From Halobacteria archaeon HArc-gm2 (lineage in GTDB: Archaea > Halobacteriota > Halobacteria > Halobacteriales > Haloarculaceae), in contig JAOPKE010000001.1 in assembly GCA_025517465.1 (NCBI GenBank), positions 496,001 to 560,000 of the forward strand: a DNA stretch of 64,000 nt, in the 5' to 3' direction. The notes beneath the pieces are model-generated. The model was not told where the DNA came from. It ran no database searches and saw only the letters and a program-made list of their open reading frames with translations. Positions 1-7,948 of the stretch are shown here, piece by piece. Positions within the stretch are counted from its first letter, which is position 1, and each line of letters opens with the position of its first letter. The translations under genes and the position numbers were made by a program.

Positions 1-59
1 GAGCGTGCGATGGCGTGTTCCCGGCCGCCGCCGCCGACGAGCAGCACTGTCTCTGTCAT
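1..59 (-). CDS. purD: Phosphoribosylamine-glycine ligase, N-terminus only (partial)
   Basis: Read on the minus strand, this edge encodes 19 residues beginning MTETVLLVGGGGREHAIAR from an ATG at 59. Seen: the glycine-rich VGGGGREHA motif that opens the ATP-grasp enzyme PurD. Known: PurD joins phosphoribosylamine and glycine in purine synthesis. The rest of the gene lies outside the window to the left. It is divergent from the aminotransferase at 299, so about 240 bases of shared intergenic DNA serve both. The identification rests on a short but distinctive motif. Confidence 0.8.
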   Translation of the reverse strand, partial: MTETVLLVGGGGREHAIAR

Positions 60-264
60 ACGCGCAACCCCACCCGGTGGACGCCTAAACCTTACCTTTC
101 GTCCGACTGGTTCGACCCCGCTGGCTCGTCGGCGGAGCGATGCATCCCGGCGTCGGCGGGTGGTCTCGGCCTCAGCCCGTCGTCTCTGGCTGCGCGCACG
201 GCAGGTACTGCTCGCGCAAATCCGTAATCACAATTCGTATATGGTCGATATGAAAATCGTGGAT

Positions 265-274
265 AAGTTATTTA
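265..274 (+). promoter_or_regulatory. TATA-like box of the class III aminotransferase gene
   Basis: AAGTTATTTA is centred about 29 bases before the ATG at 299 in otherwise GC-rich DNA. That spacing fits a haloarchaeal promoter giving a leaderless or near-leaderless transcript. No Shine-Dalgarno sequence precedes the ATG. Confidence 0.6.
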
Positions 275-298
275 CTCCTGTCCACCATCTTCGTCGAT

Positions 299-1681
299 AT
301 GACGGCAGGACCGCCGATCGAAGAGCTCCACTACGCCAGCGCCCCCGACGTCGACGACGTCCCGGGACCGAACACGCGGGCGCTGCTGAAGCGACAGCGC
401 GAGATCGACAGCAGCGCGGTCGCGTACCCGAACGACATCCCGATCGCGTTCGAAGAGGGCCGCGGCGCGACCGTCCGCGACGCCGACGGGAACACGTACA
501 TCGACCTGTTCGCCGGGATCGGCGTGCTCAACGTCGGTCACTCGAACCCGTACGTCCTGGAGGCCGTCCACGAGCAGGCGGACAAGTTCGTGCACACGGT
601 GGACTTCCCGACCGAGGCGCGACTCGAACTGATCGAGAAACTCGACGAGATAGCTCCCGAGGGTCTCCGGGGCCGCAACCGTGTGGTGTTCGGCGGCCCG
701 ACCGGGAGCGACGCCATCGAGGCCGCGATCAAGCTCGCGAAGTACAACACGGGCGGCGACGGGCTCATCGCCTTCCGCGGCGGGTACCACGGTGCGACTT
801 CGGGCGCGATGAGCGTCACGTCGAACAAGAAGTTCAAGGGCCACTACACGCCGCTGCTCCCGGACGTCGTCCACGCTCCTTACCCGTATCCCTTCCACCT
901 GAAGAAGTCGCCCGACGAGGCCGTCGACCACGCCCTGGAGGAGGTCCGTGCCATCGTCGAGGATCCCTACGGCGGTCTCGCTAACCCGGCCGGGATGATC
1001 GTCGAGCCGATGCTGGGCGAAGGCGGCGTCGTCGCGCCGCCCGAGGGGTTTTTGCAGGGGCTCCGCGACGTCGCGGACGACAACGACCTCCTGCTCGTAT
1101 TCGACGAGATCCAGAGCGGGCTGGGTCGGACCGGCGAGTGGTGGGCCTGTGACTGGGACGGCGTCGCCCCGGACGCGATGACCTCCGCGAAGGCCCTCGG
1201 CGGCACCGGCTTCCCGCTTTCAGCCACTATCTACCACGAGGACCTGGACACGTGGGGACCGGGCGACCACGCCGGCACGTACCGCGGCCACGTCGTCGGG
1301 ATGCGCGCAGGCACCCGTGCGATCGAGTACGTTCAGGAGCACGATCTCCTCGCACACGCCAGGGACCTGGGCGAGTACATCCAGGGACGCCTCCGGGACG
1401 TGGCCGCCGACAACGACCGACTGGCAGTGGTCCGTGGCAGGGGCCTGTTCGTCGGCGCGGAGTTCGTCGACGTCGAAGGGAACCCGGACGGCGACCTCGT
1501 CGACGCGATCCAGCAGTACTGTTTCGAGCGCGGCGTCCTCGTCTGGACGGCCGGACGGTACGGCAGCGTGCTCCGGTTCTTGCCGCCGCTCGTCCTGACC
1601 CGCGCCCTCGCCGAGACGGCGCTCGACGTCGTCGTCGACGCCATCGAGGCGACGACCGCCGAGGCGAAACGGACGGCCTGA
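299..1681 (+). CDS. Class III aminotransferase, EctB/DoeD (diaminobutyrate transaminase) type
   Basis: A 460-residue PLP aminotransferase of fold type I. Seen: the cofactor-site [12 protein letters not shown] at about 268-279 and the Schiff-base lysine K298 in TSAKALGG. Also seen are [16 protein letters not shown] (about 133-148) and a late GTYRGH motif. From memory of the family, the GPTG...EAA.KLA and G.(Y/F)RG patterns are typical of EctB-like 2,4-diaminobutyrate:2-oxoglutarate aminotransferases. Next to a DoeA-like ectoine hydrolase, the likely role (inference) is DoeD: conversion of diaminobutyrate to aspartate semialdehyde. RidA follows 12 bases after the stop, probably in one transcript. 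It could instead be another omega-aminotransferase, such as a GABA-type enzyme. Confidence 0.75.
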   Translation: MTAGPPIEELHYASAPDVDDVPGPNTRALLKRQREIDSSAVAYPNDIPIAFEEGRGATVRDADGNTYIDLFAGIGVLNVGHSNPYVLEAVHEQADKFVHTVDFPTEARLELIEKLDEIAPEGLRGRNRVVFGGPTGSDAIEAAIKLAKYNTGGDGLIAFRGGYHGATSGAMSVTSNKKFKGHYTPLLPDVVHAPYPYPFHLKKSPDEAVDHALEEVRAIVEDPYGGLANPAGMIVEPMLGEGGVVAPPEGFLQGLRDVADDNDLLLVFDEIQSGLGRTGEWWACDWDGVAPDAMTSAKALGGTGFPLSATIYHEDLDTWGPGDHAGTYRGHVVGMRAGTRAIEYVQEHDLLAHARDLGEYIQGRLRDVAADNDRLAVVRGRGLFVGAEFVDVEGNPDGDLVDAIQQYCFERGVLVWTAGRYGSVLRFLPPLVLTRALAETALDVVVDAIEATTAEAKRTA

Positions 1682-1693
1682 CCGGGTGAACCG

Positions 1694-2089
1694 ATGTCCG
1701 ATCCAGCGCAGATTTCAACGGCGGACGCCCCACGCAACGACAACCCCTACTCGCAGGGAGCCAGGGCCGGCGACACGCTGTACGTCTCCGGGTTCGGTCC
1801 AGTGGACCCGGACACGGGCGCGGACGTCGACGGCGACGTTCGGGCCCAGACCGACCAGGTGCTCGACAATATCGCCGCGGTCGTCGACGAGGCTGGCGGC
1901 GACGGGCTCTCGGACGTCGTCAGGGTCACCGTCTACCTGACCGACCTCGGCGACTACGAGCGCGTCAACGAGGCCTACGGGAAGCGATTCGGGGAACCGC
2001 TGCCGGCCAGAGCCTGCGTCGAGGTGTCGCGCCTGCCCGGGGACGTCCGCGTCGAACTGGACGCGGTCGCGTTTCTCGGTGAGGAGTGA
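1694..2089 (+). CDS. RidA family enamine/imine deaminase
   Basis: 131 residues, the usual RidA/YjgF length. Seen: the N-terminal NPYSQGARAGDTLYVSGFGP and the late ARACVEVSRLPGDVRVELDAVA, which carries the conserved arginine of the family. Known: RidA proteins hydrolyse reactive enamine/imine intermediates released by PLP enzymes such as threonine or serine dehydratases. A GGTGA stretch at 1685-1689 just before the ATG can act as Shine-Dalgarno site. Its position behind an aminotransferase, in a cluster with a threonine-dehydratase-like enzyme (7949-9256), suggests it cleans up imines made by those enzymes. Confidence 0.85.
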   Translation: MSDPAQISTADAPRNDNPYSQGARAGDTLYVSGFGPVDPDTGADVDGDVRAQTDQVLDNIAAVVDEAGGDGLSDVVRVTVYLTDLGDYERVNEAYGKRFGEPLPARACVEVSRLPGDVRVELDAVAFLGEE

Positions 2090-2173
2090 CGCAGTCGCGG
2101 TTCTCGGGTGACCATCGGTCTGACGATCCGGCCGGAACCCGCTGAGTGTGCAAACCCTGCCCGAAACGTGCGT

Positions 2174-2188
2174 AAACAGTACGTGTTT
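2174..2188 (+). promoter_or_regulatory. Inverted repeat upstream of the first M20 amidohydrolase
   Basis: AAACA-GTACG-TGTTT forms a 5+5 inverted repeat just upstream of a TATA-like CGTTAAG (2198-2204). That box lies about 30 bases before the ATG at 2233. The position, directly upstream of the promoter core, fits a regulator site. No regulator gene is adjacent, so the assignment is only positional. Confidence 0.35.
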
Positions 2189-2232
2189 GCTGCGTATCGT
2201 TAAGTGTCTCCGCGCCGTCTCTTCGGTAAACA

Positions 2233-3513
2233 ATGTCACACACGGGTGGAAACAGACTGAGCGAGTTGCGACGCGCGTTCCACCGCCACCCCGAGCCGGG
2301 GTGGCGCGAATTCTGGACGACGGCCCGGGTCGTGGAGGAACTCGAACGCATCGGCGTCGACGAGATAGCCGTCGGCCGCGAAGCCCTCGCGACGGACGAA
2401 CGCATGGCGGTTCCGCCGGACTCGGAACTGGCCGACTGGCGAGAGCGGGCCCGCGAGACGGGCGTCCGCTCGGACATCCTCGAACGGACCGACGACGGCC
2501 ACACGGGCGTCGTCGCGGTCCTCGACCAGGGCGACGGGCCGTGCCTCGGGCTGCGAGTCGACCTCGACGCCATCTCGATGGAGGAATCGACCGAGAGCGA
2601 CCACAGGCCCGCCGCGGAAGGGTTCCGGTCCGAACACGACGGCTACATGCACGCCTGCGGGCACGACGCTCACCTCGCCATCGCGCTGGGAACGATCGAG
2701 GCGGTCAGCGAGAGCGACTTCGAGGGGACGCTGAAAGTGTTCTTCCAGCCCGCCGAGGAGATATCCGGCGGTGGGAAGGCGATGGCCGAGAGCGGCTACC
2801 TCGACGACGTCGACTACCTGCTGGCGGTCCACGTGGGGCTGGACCACCCGACGGGGGAGGTCGTCGCGGGCAGCGACAAGCCGCTGGCGATGGCCCACGT
2901 GACGGCGACGTTCGAGGGGGCGAGCGCCCACGCCGGGAAAGCCCCGAACGAGGGGGCCAACGCCATGCAGGCGGCGGCGACCGCCATCCAGAACGCGTAC
3001 GCCATTCCCCGTCACAGCGACGGGATGACGCGCGTGAACGTCGGCCGGATCGAGGGTGGATGCGCGAGCAACGTCATCGCCGAGGAGGTGACGATCGAGG
3101 CCGAAGTCCGCGGCGAGACGACCGGGCTGATGGAGTACGCGCGCACGGAACTCGAGCGCGTGCTGTACGCCGCCGCCGAGATGCACGACTGCGACGTCTC
3201 GCCGCGGGTCATCAGCGCCTCGCCCAGCGTCGACAGCCACCCTGCGCTCCGTGACCTCATCGGCAACGTGGCCTGGACGGTGGAGGGCGTCGAGCGAGTC
3301 GTTCCGTCCTACGACCTCGGGGTCAGCGAGGACGCGACGTACCTGATGCAGCGGGTGCAAGACGACGGCGGGCTGGCATCGTACGTCCTCGTTGGCACGG
3401 ACCACCCGACGAATCACCACACGCCGACGTTCGACGTCGACGAACGCAGCCTCGACATCGGCGTGTCGCTGCTGACCGAGACCGCGCTCCAGCTCTCTCG
3501 CCAGCAGCCGTGA
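2233..3513 (+). CDS. M20 amidohydrolase, AbgA-like (copy 1); possible N-acetyl-diaminobutyrate deacetylase
   Basis: 426 residues, cytoplasmic dinuclear-metal peptidase fold. Seen: RRAFHRHPEPGWREFWTT near the start, a metal-site MHACGHDAH around 139-147, the catalytic PAEE at 173-176 and the late histidine in HHTPTFDVDE. From memory, the extended N-terminal region with WREF and the acidic ERARE segment match the p-aminobenzoyl-glutamate hydrolase AbgA branch. A second copy lies at 9253-10557. Inference: in this ectoine-type cluster one copy may remove acetate from N-acetyl-2,4-diaminobutyrate, the step done by DoeB/EutE elsewhere. Other N-acyl amino acids are possible substrates. The start gives a leaderless transcript from a TATA-like box near 2200. 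Confidence 0.8.
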   Translation: MSHTGGNRLSELRRAFHRHPEPGWREFWTTARVVEELERIGVDEIAVGREALATDERMAVPPDSELADWRERARETGVRSDILERTDDGHTGVVAVLDQGDGPCLGLRVDLDAISMEESTESDHRPAAEGFRSEHDGYMHACGHDAHLAIALGTIEAVSESDFEGTLKVFFQPAEEISGGGKAMAESGYLDDVDYLLAVHVGLDHPTGEVVAGSDKPLAMAHVTATFEGASAHAGKAPNEGANAMQAAATAIQNAYAIPRHSDGMTRVNVGRIEGGCASNVIAEEVTIEAEVRGETTGLMEYARTELERVLYAAAEMHDCDVSPRVISASPSVDSHPALRDLIGNVAWTVEGVERVVPSYDLGVSEDATYLMQRVQDDGGLASYVLVGTDHPTNHHTPTFDVDERSLDIGVSLLTETALQLSRQQP

Positions 3514-3658
3514 CGTGGTCGTGGCGTCCGCACCCCGTCGGCCCGGCAGTTCGGGCCTGTTCCGTTCGGGTCCGCCCGTCCCCGGGTCCGGAGCGTCCGG
3601 TTCCGGCCCGACTTGCCGAGGCAGAAGCGTTATTTCTCGGGCTTGCCGTACGTTCCCT

Positions 3659-4306
3659 ATGAGCCAGGACGACGTGCCGGAGTCGTTGCAGACTGCGGCG
3701 GATTCGGACCGTCCGCGCGGTATCCTCACGCCCTCCGACCGTGACTTCCTCATCGGCCGGAAGACGGACTACACCGAGCACTCGAAGAAACAGAAGCGCA
3801 ACCGTATCCGACGACGGGTCCGCAACGCGGTCCTCGATTTCAGTATCCTCTTCGAGTACATGGAAGACCGTGACCGGGAGACGGTTTTCGACCCCGACGA
3901 CGAGGATCGTGACGCCTACACCCAGGGCATCACGGACGTGCTCGCGTACCTCCACCTCGGCACGATGGGGTATCACACGCCGTTCAAGGACATGCTTTCC
4001 GAGGGCGTCGGCAAAGCCGAACAGCGCCTCGCGGGGTCGAACTACCGCATGGTCGACGTGGAGTTCAACGTCGAGCCGGTGGGCCAGATAGACGTCGACG
4101 ACGTCGTCGAGAAACTCGAAAACGAGGAGTTCGCACAGCTTACCGACGAGGAACTGCGCGCCTTCGTGCGGCTGTTGACGATGTCCGACGGGTTCTCACC
4201 GGAGGACACCCGCGAGGAGATCAAAGACCACGTCGAGGAGTTCGCCGAACTGGTCTCCGAGAGCGACGAGGCACGTGAACAGAAGCTAGAAGAGCTGACG
4301 GGCTAA
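3659..4306 (+). CDS. Conserved haloarchaeal protein of unknown function
   Basis: 215 residues. The ATG at 3659 was chosen over upstream in-frame codons because a TATA-like GTTATTT (3629-3635) sits about 27 bases before it. The protein is highly charged and has no membrane segment. Seen: a basic patch of lysines and arginines around residues 40-60 (KKQKRNRIRRRVRN), followed by acidic helices ending in a Glu/Lys-rich C-terminus. I do not recognise a catalytic motif. It interrupts the catabolic genes and may be unrelated to them. A strong hairpin follows the stop codon. Confidence 0.75.
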   Translation: MSQDDVPESLQTAADSDRPRGILTPSDRDFLIGRKTDYTEHSKKQKRNRIRRRVRNAVLDFSILFEYMEDRDRETVFDPDDEDRDAYTQGITDVLAYLHLGTMGYHTPFKDMLSEGVGKAEQRLAGSNYRMVDVEFNVEPVGQIDVDDVVEKLENEEFAQLTDEELRAFVRLLTMSDGFSPEDTREEIKDHVEEFAELVSESDEAREQKLEELTG

Positions 4307-4324
4307 GCTGACCGGTGAAACGTC

Positions 4325-4343
4325 CGGTAGTCGGTGACTACCG
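4325..4343 (+). terminator. Terminator-like hairpin
   Basis: CGGTAGTC-GGT-GACTACCG is a perfect 8-bp stem with a 3-base loop, 19 bases after the stop codon at 4306. No T-run follows, so it may be a 3'-end processing or stability hairpin rather than a classic terminator. Confidence 0.4.
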
Positions 4344-4655
4344 TCTGGGTCCCGGTTTCGTCGGTAGGGTTCGGTGCCTGCGCGACCGCCCGATTCGATT
4401 TTCGGTTACTGTTCACGAGAGCCATCGCTGACGGATCGAAGTCAGCACGTAGTCTGGGTCGATCGAACGACGTGGAACGCACGATCCGTTCCAGCGTAAA
4501 TTGCGTTTCTCACGTGTTAGTGGCTTCCTAACGGTGTCGTGGAATCGGCGACGAACAGAGAGGTGGGCCAGGACAGGGAATTACGAGCACCGCAATTCGC
4601 AGTTATCTGGCCAGTCTGGGAAACGTTTATTGTTTACGCCGTCAATGACATTGGT
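4344..4655. other. Intergenic stretch before the BCCT transporter
   Basis: I see no convincing gene here. A small inverted repeat GTTAG-N7-CTAAC lies at 4516-4532. A strong TATA-like TTTATT (4626-4631) stands 25-30 bases before the ATG at 4656 and probably starts the transporter transcript. Confidence 0.5.
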
Positions 4656-4745
4656 ATGCCATTACTCGCCATGGCAACGGGTCGGTGGTGTCACGCACGA
4701 CCAGTACGCAGTGGTCGGTCGACGGAGGTGCAACGCGATGAGTGA
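4656..4745 (+). CDS. Possible leaderless upstream ORF (29 aa) overlapping the transporter start
   Basis: An ATG at 4656 lies at the leaderless distance from the TATA-like box at 4626-4631. It opens a 29-residue frame (MPLLAMATGRWCHARPVRSG and on) that ends at 4745, eight bases inside the BCCT gene in another frame. The BCCT gene has its own Shine-Dalgarno GGAGGTG within this frame. The arrangement resembles a leader peptide whose translation could control or couple to transporter translation. It may equally be chance coding in a 5' leader. Confidence 0.35.
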   Translation: MPLLAMATGRWCHARPVRSGRSTEVQRDE

Positions 4746-6408
4746 CGCCGAGGAGGGGATGTTCGACAAGTTCCTCGACGAGATCGATCCGGCAGTGTTC
4801 CTGTTCGGCGCGGTGATTACGATCGGTGTCATCGTCGCGTTCTTCGTCAGCCCGACAGCCGTCGAGAACGGCATCTCGGCGCTGAACGACCAGATGCTCT
4901 CGTTGTTCAACTGGGCACTCTTGCTGATCGTGTTCGTCATCGTCGTGTTCCTCCTGTTCCTGATCGTGGGTCCGTGGGGGTCGATCAAACTGGGGGACGA
5001 ATCGCCAGAGTACAGCTTCCTGTCCTTCTTCGCGATGCTGTACTCGGCAGGGTTCGCCGCCGGCGTCGTCTTCTGGGGACCGACGGAGGCGCTGTTCTAC
5101 TACGACAGCGTGCCGCCGCTGTTCGGTGGCGTGGAGAGCGGTTCGGCCGGAGCGATGACTGTCGCCATCCAGCAGACGCTGTTCCACTGGGCGCTCCCAC
5201 AGCTCGCCGTGTTCACGATCATGGGTATCGCCATCGGCTACTTCGCCTACAATTACGAGAACGTCCCCCTCAGGGTGTCTTCGGCGCTGACGCCGATACT
5301 GGGGGCCGACAACCTCGACGGCCCGGCCGCGAAGGTCATCGACATCCTCGCCGTCTTCGCGACTATCGGCGGCGTCGCGACGTCGCTCGGCTTCATCGGG
5401 AGCCAGTTCATCACCGGCCTCGACTACCAGTGGGGCATCGAGATGGGGAACCTCGGTATCCTCCTCGTGGTGACGGTGATGACGCTGTTGTTCACGACCA
5501 CGATGGTCCTCGGGGTCGACAAGGGGATCCGCCGCCTGTCGAACTTCAACATGATCCTGTTCGTGATCCTCATGGTAGCGACCTTCGTCGTCGGTCCGAC
5601 GCTGTTCCTGATCCTGCTCGGGACCCAGGCGATCGGTGGCATGATGACCGACTTCGTCTCGATGAGCCTCTACACCGGTGCCGGCCTCTTCGGTTCAGGG
5701 AACCCCGACGCGACCGGCTGGATGAACGCCTGGACGGTATTCTACTGGGCGTGGGCCCTCTCGTGGTCCCCGTTCGCGGGCCTGTTCATCGCTCGAATCT
5801 CCAAGGGACGGACCGTCCGCGAAGTCGCGTTCACCGGTATCGTCGCGACGTCTGCCGCCACCATCCCGTGGTTCACCGTCGTCGGTGGGACCGCCGTCTG
5901 GTCCCAGCACAACGGTATCGCCGACTTCGGCGCGGTGATGGCCGGCGAGATGGGAGCGGAGGTCTCCGGCTTCATCCTGTTCGAGACCTTCCCCCTGGGT
6001 TCGGTGTTCATGCTGGCCTTCATGGTCCTGGTGACGACGTTCTTCGTCACGTCCGCGGACTCGTCGACGCTGGCGGTCTCGATGATGACGACCGGCGGGA
6101 AGGCCCGTCCGTCGACGTTCAATCGAATCTTCTGGGGCGTCGTGCTCGGGATGACTGCTGCTATCCTGATGATCCTCGGCGGTACCGGTAGCGCGAACAC
6201 GCTACAGCAGGCGGCCATCATCACCGGGACGCCCTTCGCCTTCGTCTGCTTCTTCGCCATGCTCTCGCTGATACGAGACTTCGGAAAGACGTCCGGCAAG
6301 GTGCTCCTCCAGGACGAGACAGTGCTGTACGGTCCGGGCCAGGAAACCGAGCGGGACTCCTCGTCCGGCCCCGGTCCCGGTGGGCCCATGGAGGCGGACG
6401 ACGACTAA
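4738..6408 (+). CDS. BCCT family transporter (betaine/carnitine/choline or ectoine type)
   Basis: 556 residues, polytopic inner-membrane protein with about 12 hydrophobic helices. Seen: the BCCT signature FYWAWALSWSPFAGLFIARI with ISKGRTVRE after it, the WGPTEALFYY segment, and an acidic, proline-rich C-terminal tail. Known: BCCT carriers import compatible solutes such as glycine betaine, carnitine or ectoine, usually with Na+ or H+. The start at 4738 is supported by GGAGGTG at 4724-4730, seven bases upstream. The surrounding ectoine-type catabolic genes suggest that the imported solute may be used as carbon and nitrogen source as well as osmolyte. Substrate cannot be fixed from the sequence. 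Confidence 0.9.
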   Translation: MSDAEEGMFDKFLDEIDPAVFLFGAVITIGVIVAFFVSPTAVENGISALNDQMLSLFNWALLLIVFVIVVFLLFLIVGPWGSIKLGDESPEYSFLSFFAMLYSAGFAAGVVFWGPTEALFYYDSVPPLFGGVESGSAGAMTVAIQQTLFHWALPQLAVFTIMGIAIGYFAYNYENVPLRVSSALTPILGADNLDGPAAKVIDILAVFATIGGVATSLGFIGSQFITGLDYQWGIEMGNLGILLVVTVMTLLFTTTMVLGVDKGIRRLSNFNMILFVILMVATFVVGPTLFLILLGTQAIGGMMTDFVSMSLYTGAGLFGSGNPDATGWMNAWTVFYWAWALSWSPFAGLFIARISKGRTVREVAFTGIVATSAATIPWFTVVGGTAVWSQHNGIADFGAVMAGEMGAEVSGFILFETFPLGSVFMLAFMVLVTTFFVTSADSSTLAVSMMTTGGKARPSTFNRIFWGVVLGMTAAILMILGGTGSANTLQQAAIITGTPFAFVCFFAMLSLIRDFGKTSGKVLLQDETVLYGPGQETERDSSSGPGPGGPMEADDD

Positions 6409-6525
6409 GTCACTCTGCGCTACCCCGAGGTGGAAACGACCCCCTCGATCGGTCCGCAGTCGTCCCGTTACGCAGCGCACCCTTCGCCCCGTTTTCGCCG
6501 CACTGCGCGCCAACCGACACCAAGA

Positions 6526-6553
6526 TTTAATGTACAATGTACACAAAAACTGT
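6526..6553 (+). promoter_or_regulatory. Promoter and operator-like site of the second aminotransferase gene
   Basis: TTTAA (6526-6530) is followed by TGTACA-A-TGTACA (6531-6543), two copies of the palindrome TGTACA. The 16-base pattern TGTACAC-AA-AAACTGT occupies 6538-6553, ending just before the ATG at 6556. The same pattern with two different middle bases occurs upstream of the second M20 gene (minus strand, 10592-10607). Here it lies between TATA and start codon, where a bound protein would block transcription. Confidence 0.45.
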
Positions 6554-6555
6554 TT

Positions 6556-7917
6556 ATGAATAGGGACACGGCGGAGCCCGACGTCGGCGCGTTTCCCGGC
6601 CCGAACGCCCGGAAGTGGGTGACCTTTCACCAGACGCACTCGGCACCCAGCGAGTACTCCCACGAGTTCGTCTGGGACGTGACGGAAGCGGCCGACGGCC
6701 CCTTCGTCACGGACGTCGACGGGAACGTCCTGCTCGATTTCACCTGCCACATCGGGGCCGCTCCGCTCGGATACGACAACGAGAAGGTCCTCTCGAAGGT
6801 CCGCGAGTTCGACCTGGTCGAGCCGATGAAGATCGCGGGCCAGGACCTCTACTTCGGCTTCGGTTCGGACCCCGCGACCTCGGAATTTCCCGGCTCCAGT
6901 CACCTGATGGAGCGACTCGTCGACGTCTCGGCTCACTACGGGATGGACACCGTCTTCCTCTCGAACTCCGGGGCTGAGGCCATGGAGAACGCGATGAAGA
7001 TAGCCCACGACCACCGCGCGCCCGCCAAGTACGGCGTCGTGTTCACCGGCAGCTTCCACGGCCGGACGCTCGGCACCCTCTCGCTGACGAAGTCCAAGGA
7101 GGTGTACACGCGCCACTACCCCGAGATCAGCGGGATCGAGACCGTGCCGTTCTGTGAGGACCGGCGCTGCGACGCCAGGAGTTGCGACTGCGGGTTCTTC
7201 ACCGGGGCGGGGTCCCAGCTCCGCGGCTCACTGTCACCCGAGGGCGGATACCTCGACCCCGACGAGATAGCCTTCGTCGCGCTCGAACCGATCCAGGGCG
7301 TCGGCGGCTATCGCTTCCCCAGCGAGGCGTTCATGCAGGAGATCGCCGACGTGACGAACGAGTACGACGTCCCGCTCATCGTCGACGAGATCCAGTCGGG
7401 CGTGGGTCGCACCGGCGAGATCTGGGCGTCGGACCACTACCCGATCGAACCGGACGTTATCGCCAGTGCGAAGGGACTCCGCGTCGGTGCGACCGTCTCG
7501 CGCTCGGAGATCTTCCCGGACGAGAAGAACCGCCTGGGGTCGACGTTCGGCGGCGGCGACCTGCTCGGGTCGATGATGGGCGCGTTCACGCTCGAAGCCA
7601 TCGACGAACACGACCTGCTCGACAACGCCACGGTCAGGGGCCAGCAGGCGAAGGAACTGCTTCGAGACGACGCACCCGGCCACGTCGAGGACGTCCGCGG
7701 CAAGGGCCTGATGCTGGCGGTGACGTTCGACACCGCCGACCGACGGGACGCCGTCGTCCGCGAGTCGCTGCAGCGCGGCCTGCTGACCCTCGGCTGCGGA
7801 AAGAAGACGATCCGACTCCTGCCGCCGCTGGACTCCACGCCCCGGGAGATCGACCTCGGGGTCGGCATCTTCGTCGACGCCGTCGAGGCCGCTGGCGCGG
7901 TCGCGAAAGGCGTCTAG
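6556..7917 (+). CDS. Class III aminotransferase with cysteine-rich insert
   Basis: 453 residues, PLP fold type I. Seen: FLSNSGAEAMENAMKIA (cofactor phosphate site), IVDEIQSGVGRTG and the lysine K306 in ASAKGL. The ATG at 6556 was preferred because the leaderless promoter lies directly upstream. A distinctive insert at about 200-212 holds four cysteines spaced C-x4-C-x4-C-x-C, which could bind a metal or form a structural site. It is only distantly similar to the EctB-like enzyme at 299-1681. Inference: a second transaminase of the same catabolic cluster, acting on an omega-amino acid or on hydroxylated diaminobutyrate. GABA or ornithine transamination are alternatives. Confidence 0.75.
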   Translation: MNRDTAEPDVGAFPGPNARKWVTFHQTHSAPSEYSHEFVWDVTEAADGPFVTDVDGNVLLDFTCHIGAAPLGYDNEKVLSKVREFDLVEPMKIAGQDLYFGFGSDPATSEFPGSSHLMERLVDVSAHYGMDTVFLSNSGAEAMENAMKIAHDHRAPAKYGVVFTGSFHGRTLGTLSLTKSKEVYTRHYPEISGIETVPFCEDRRCDARSCDCGFFTGAGSQLRGSLSPEGGYLDPDEIAFVALEPIQGVGGYRFPSEAFMQEIADVTNEYDVPLIVDEIQSGVGRTGEIWASDHYPIEPDVIASAKGLRVGATVSRSEIFPDEKNRLGSTFGGGDLLGSMMGAFTLEAIDEHDLLDNATVRGQQAKELLRDDAPGHVEDVRGKGLMLAVTFDTADRRDAVVRESLQRGLLTLGCGKKTIRLLPPLDSTPREIDLGVGIFVDAVEAAGAVAKGV

Positions 7918-7948
7918 CGCGCCCCCAGCTTTCGATCGTTCGGCCCGT

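Noticed and set aside
299-1681. Ectoine biosynthesis (ectABC) instead of degradation
   Set aside because: The EctB-like enzyme is not accompanied by EctA acetyltransferase or EctC synthase; hydrolase and dehydrogenase genes point to breakdown.
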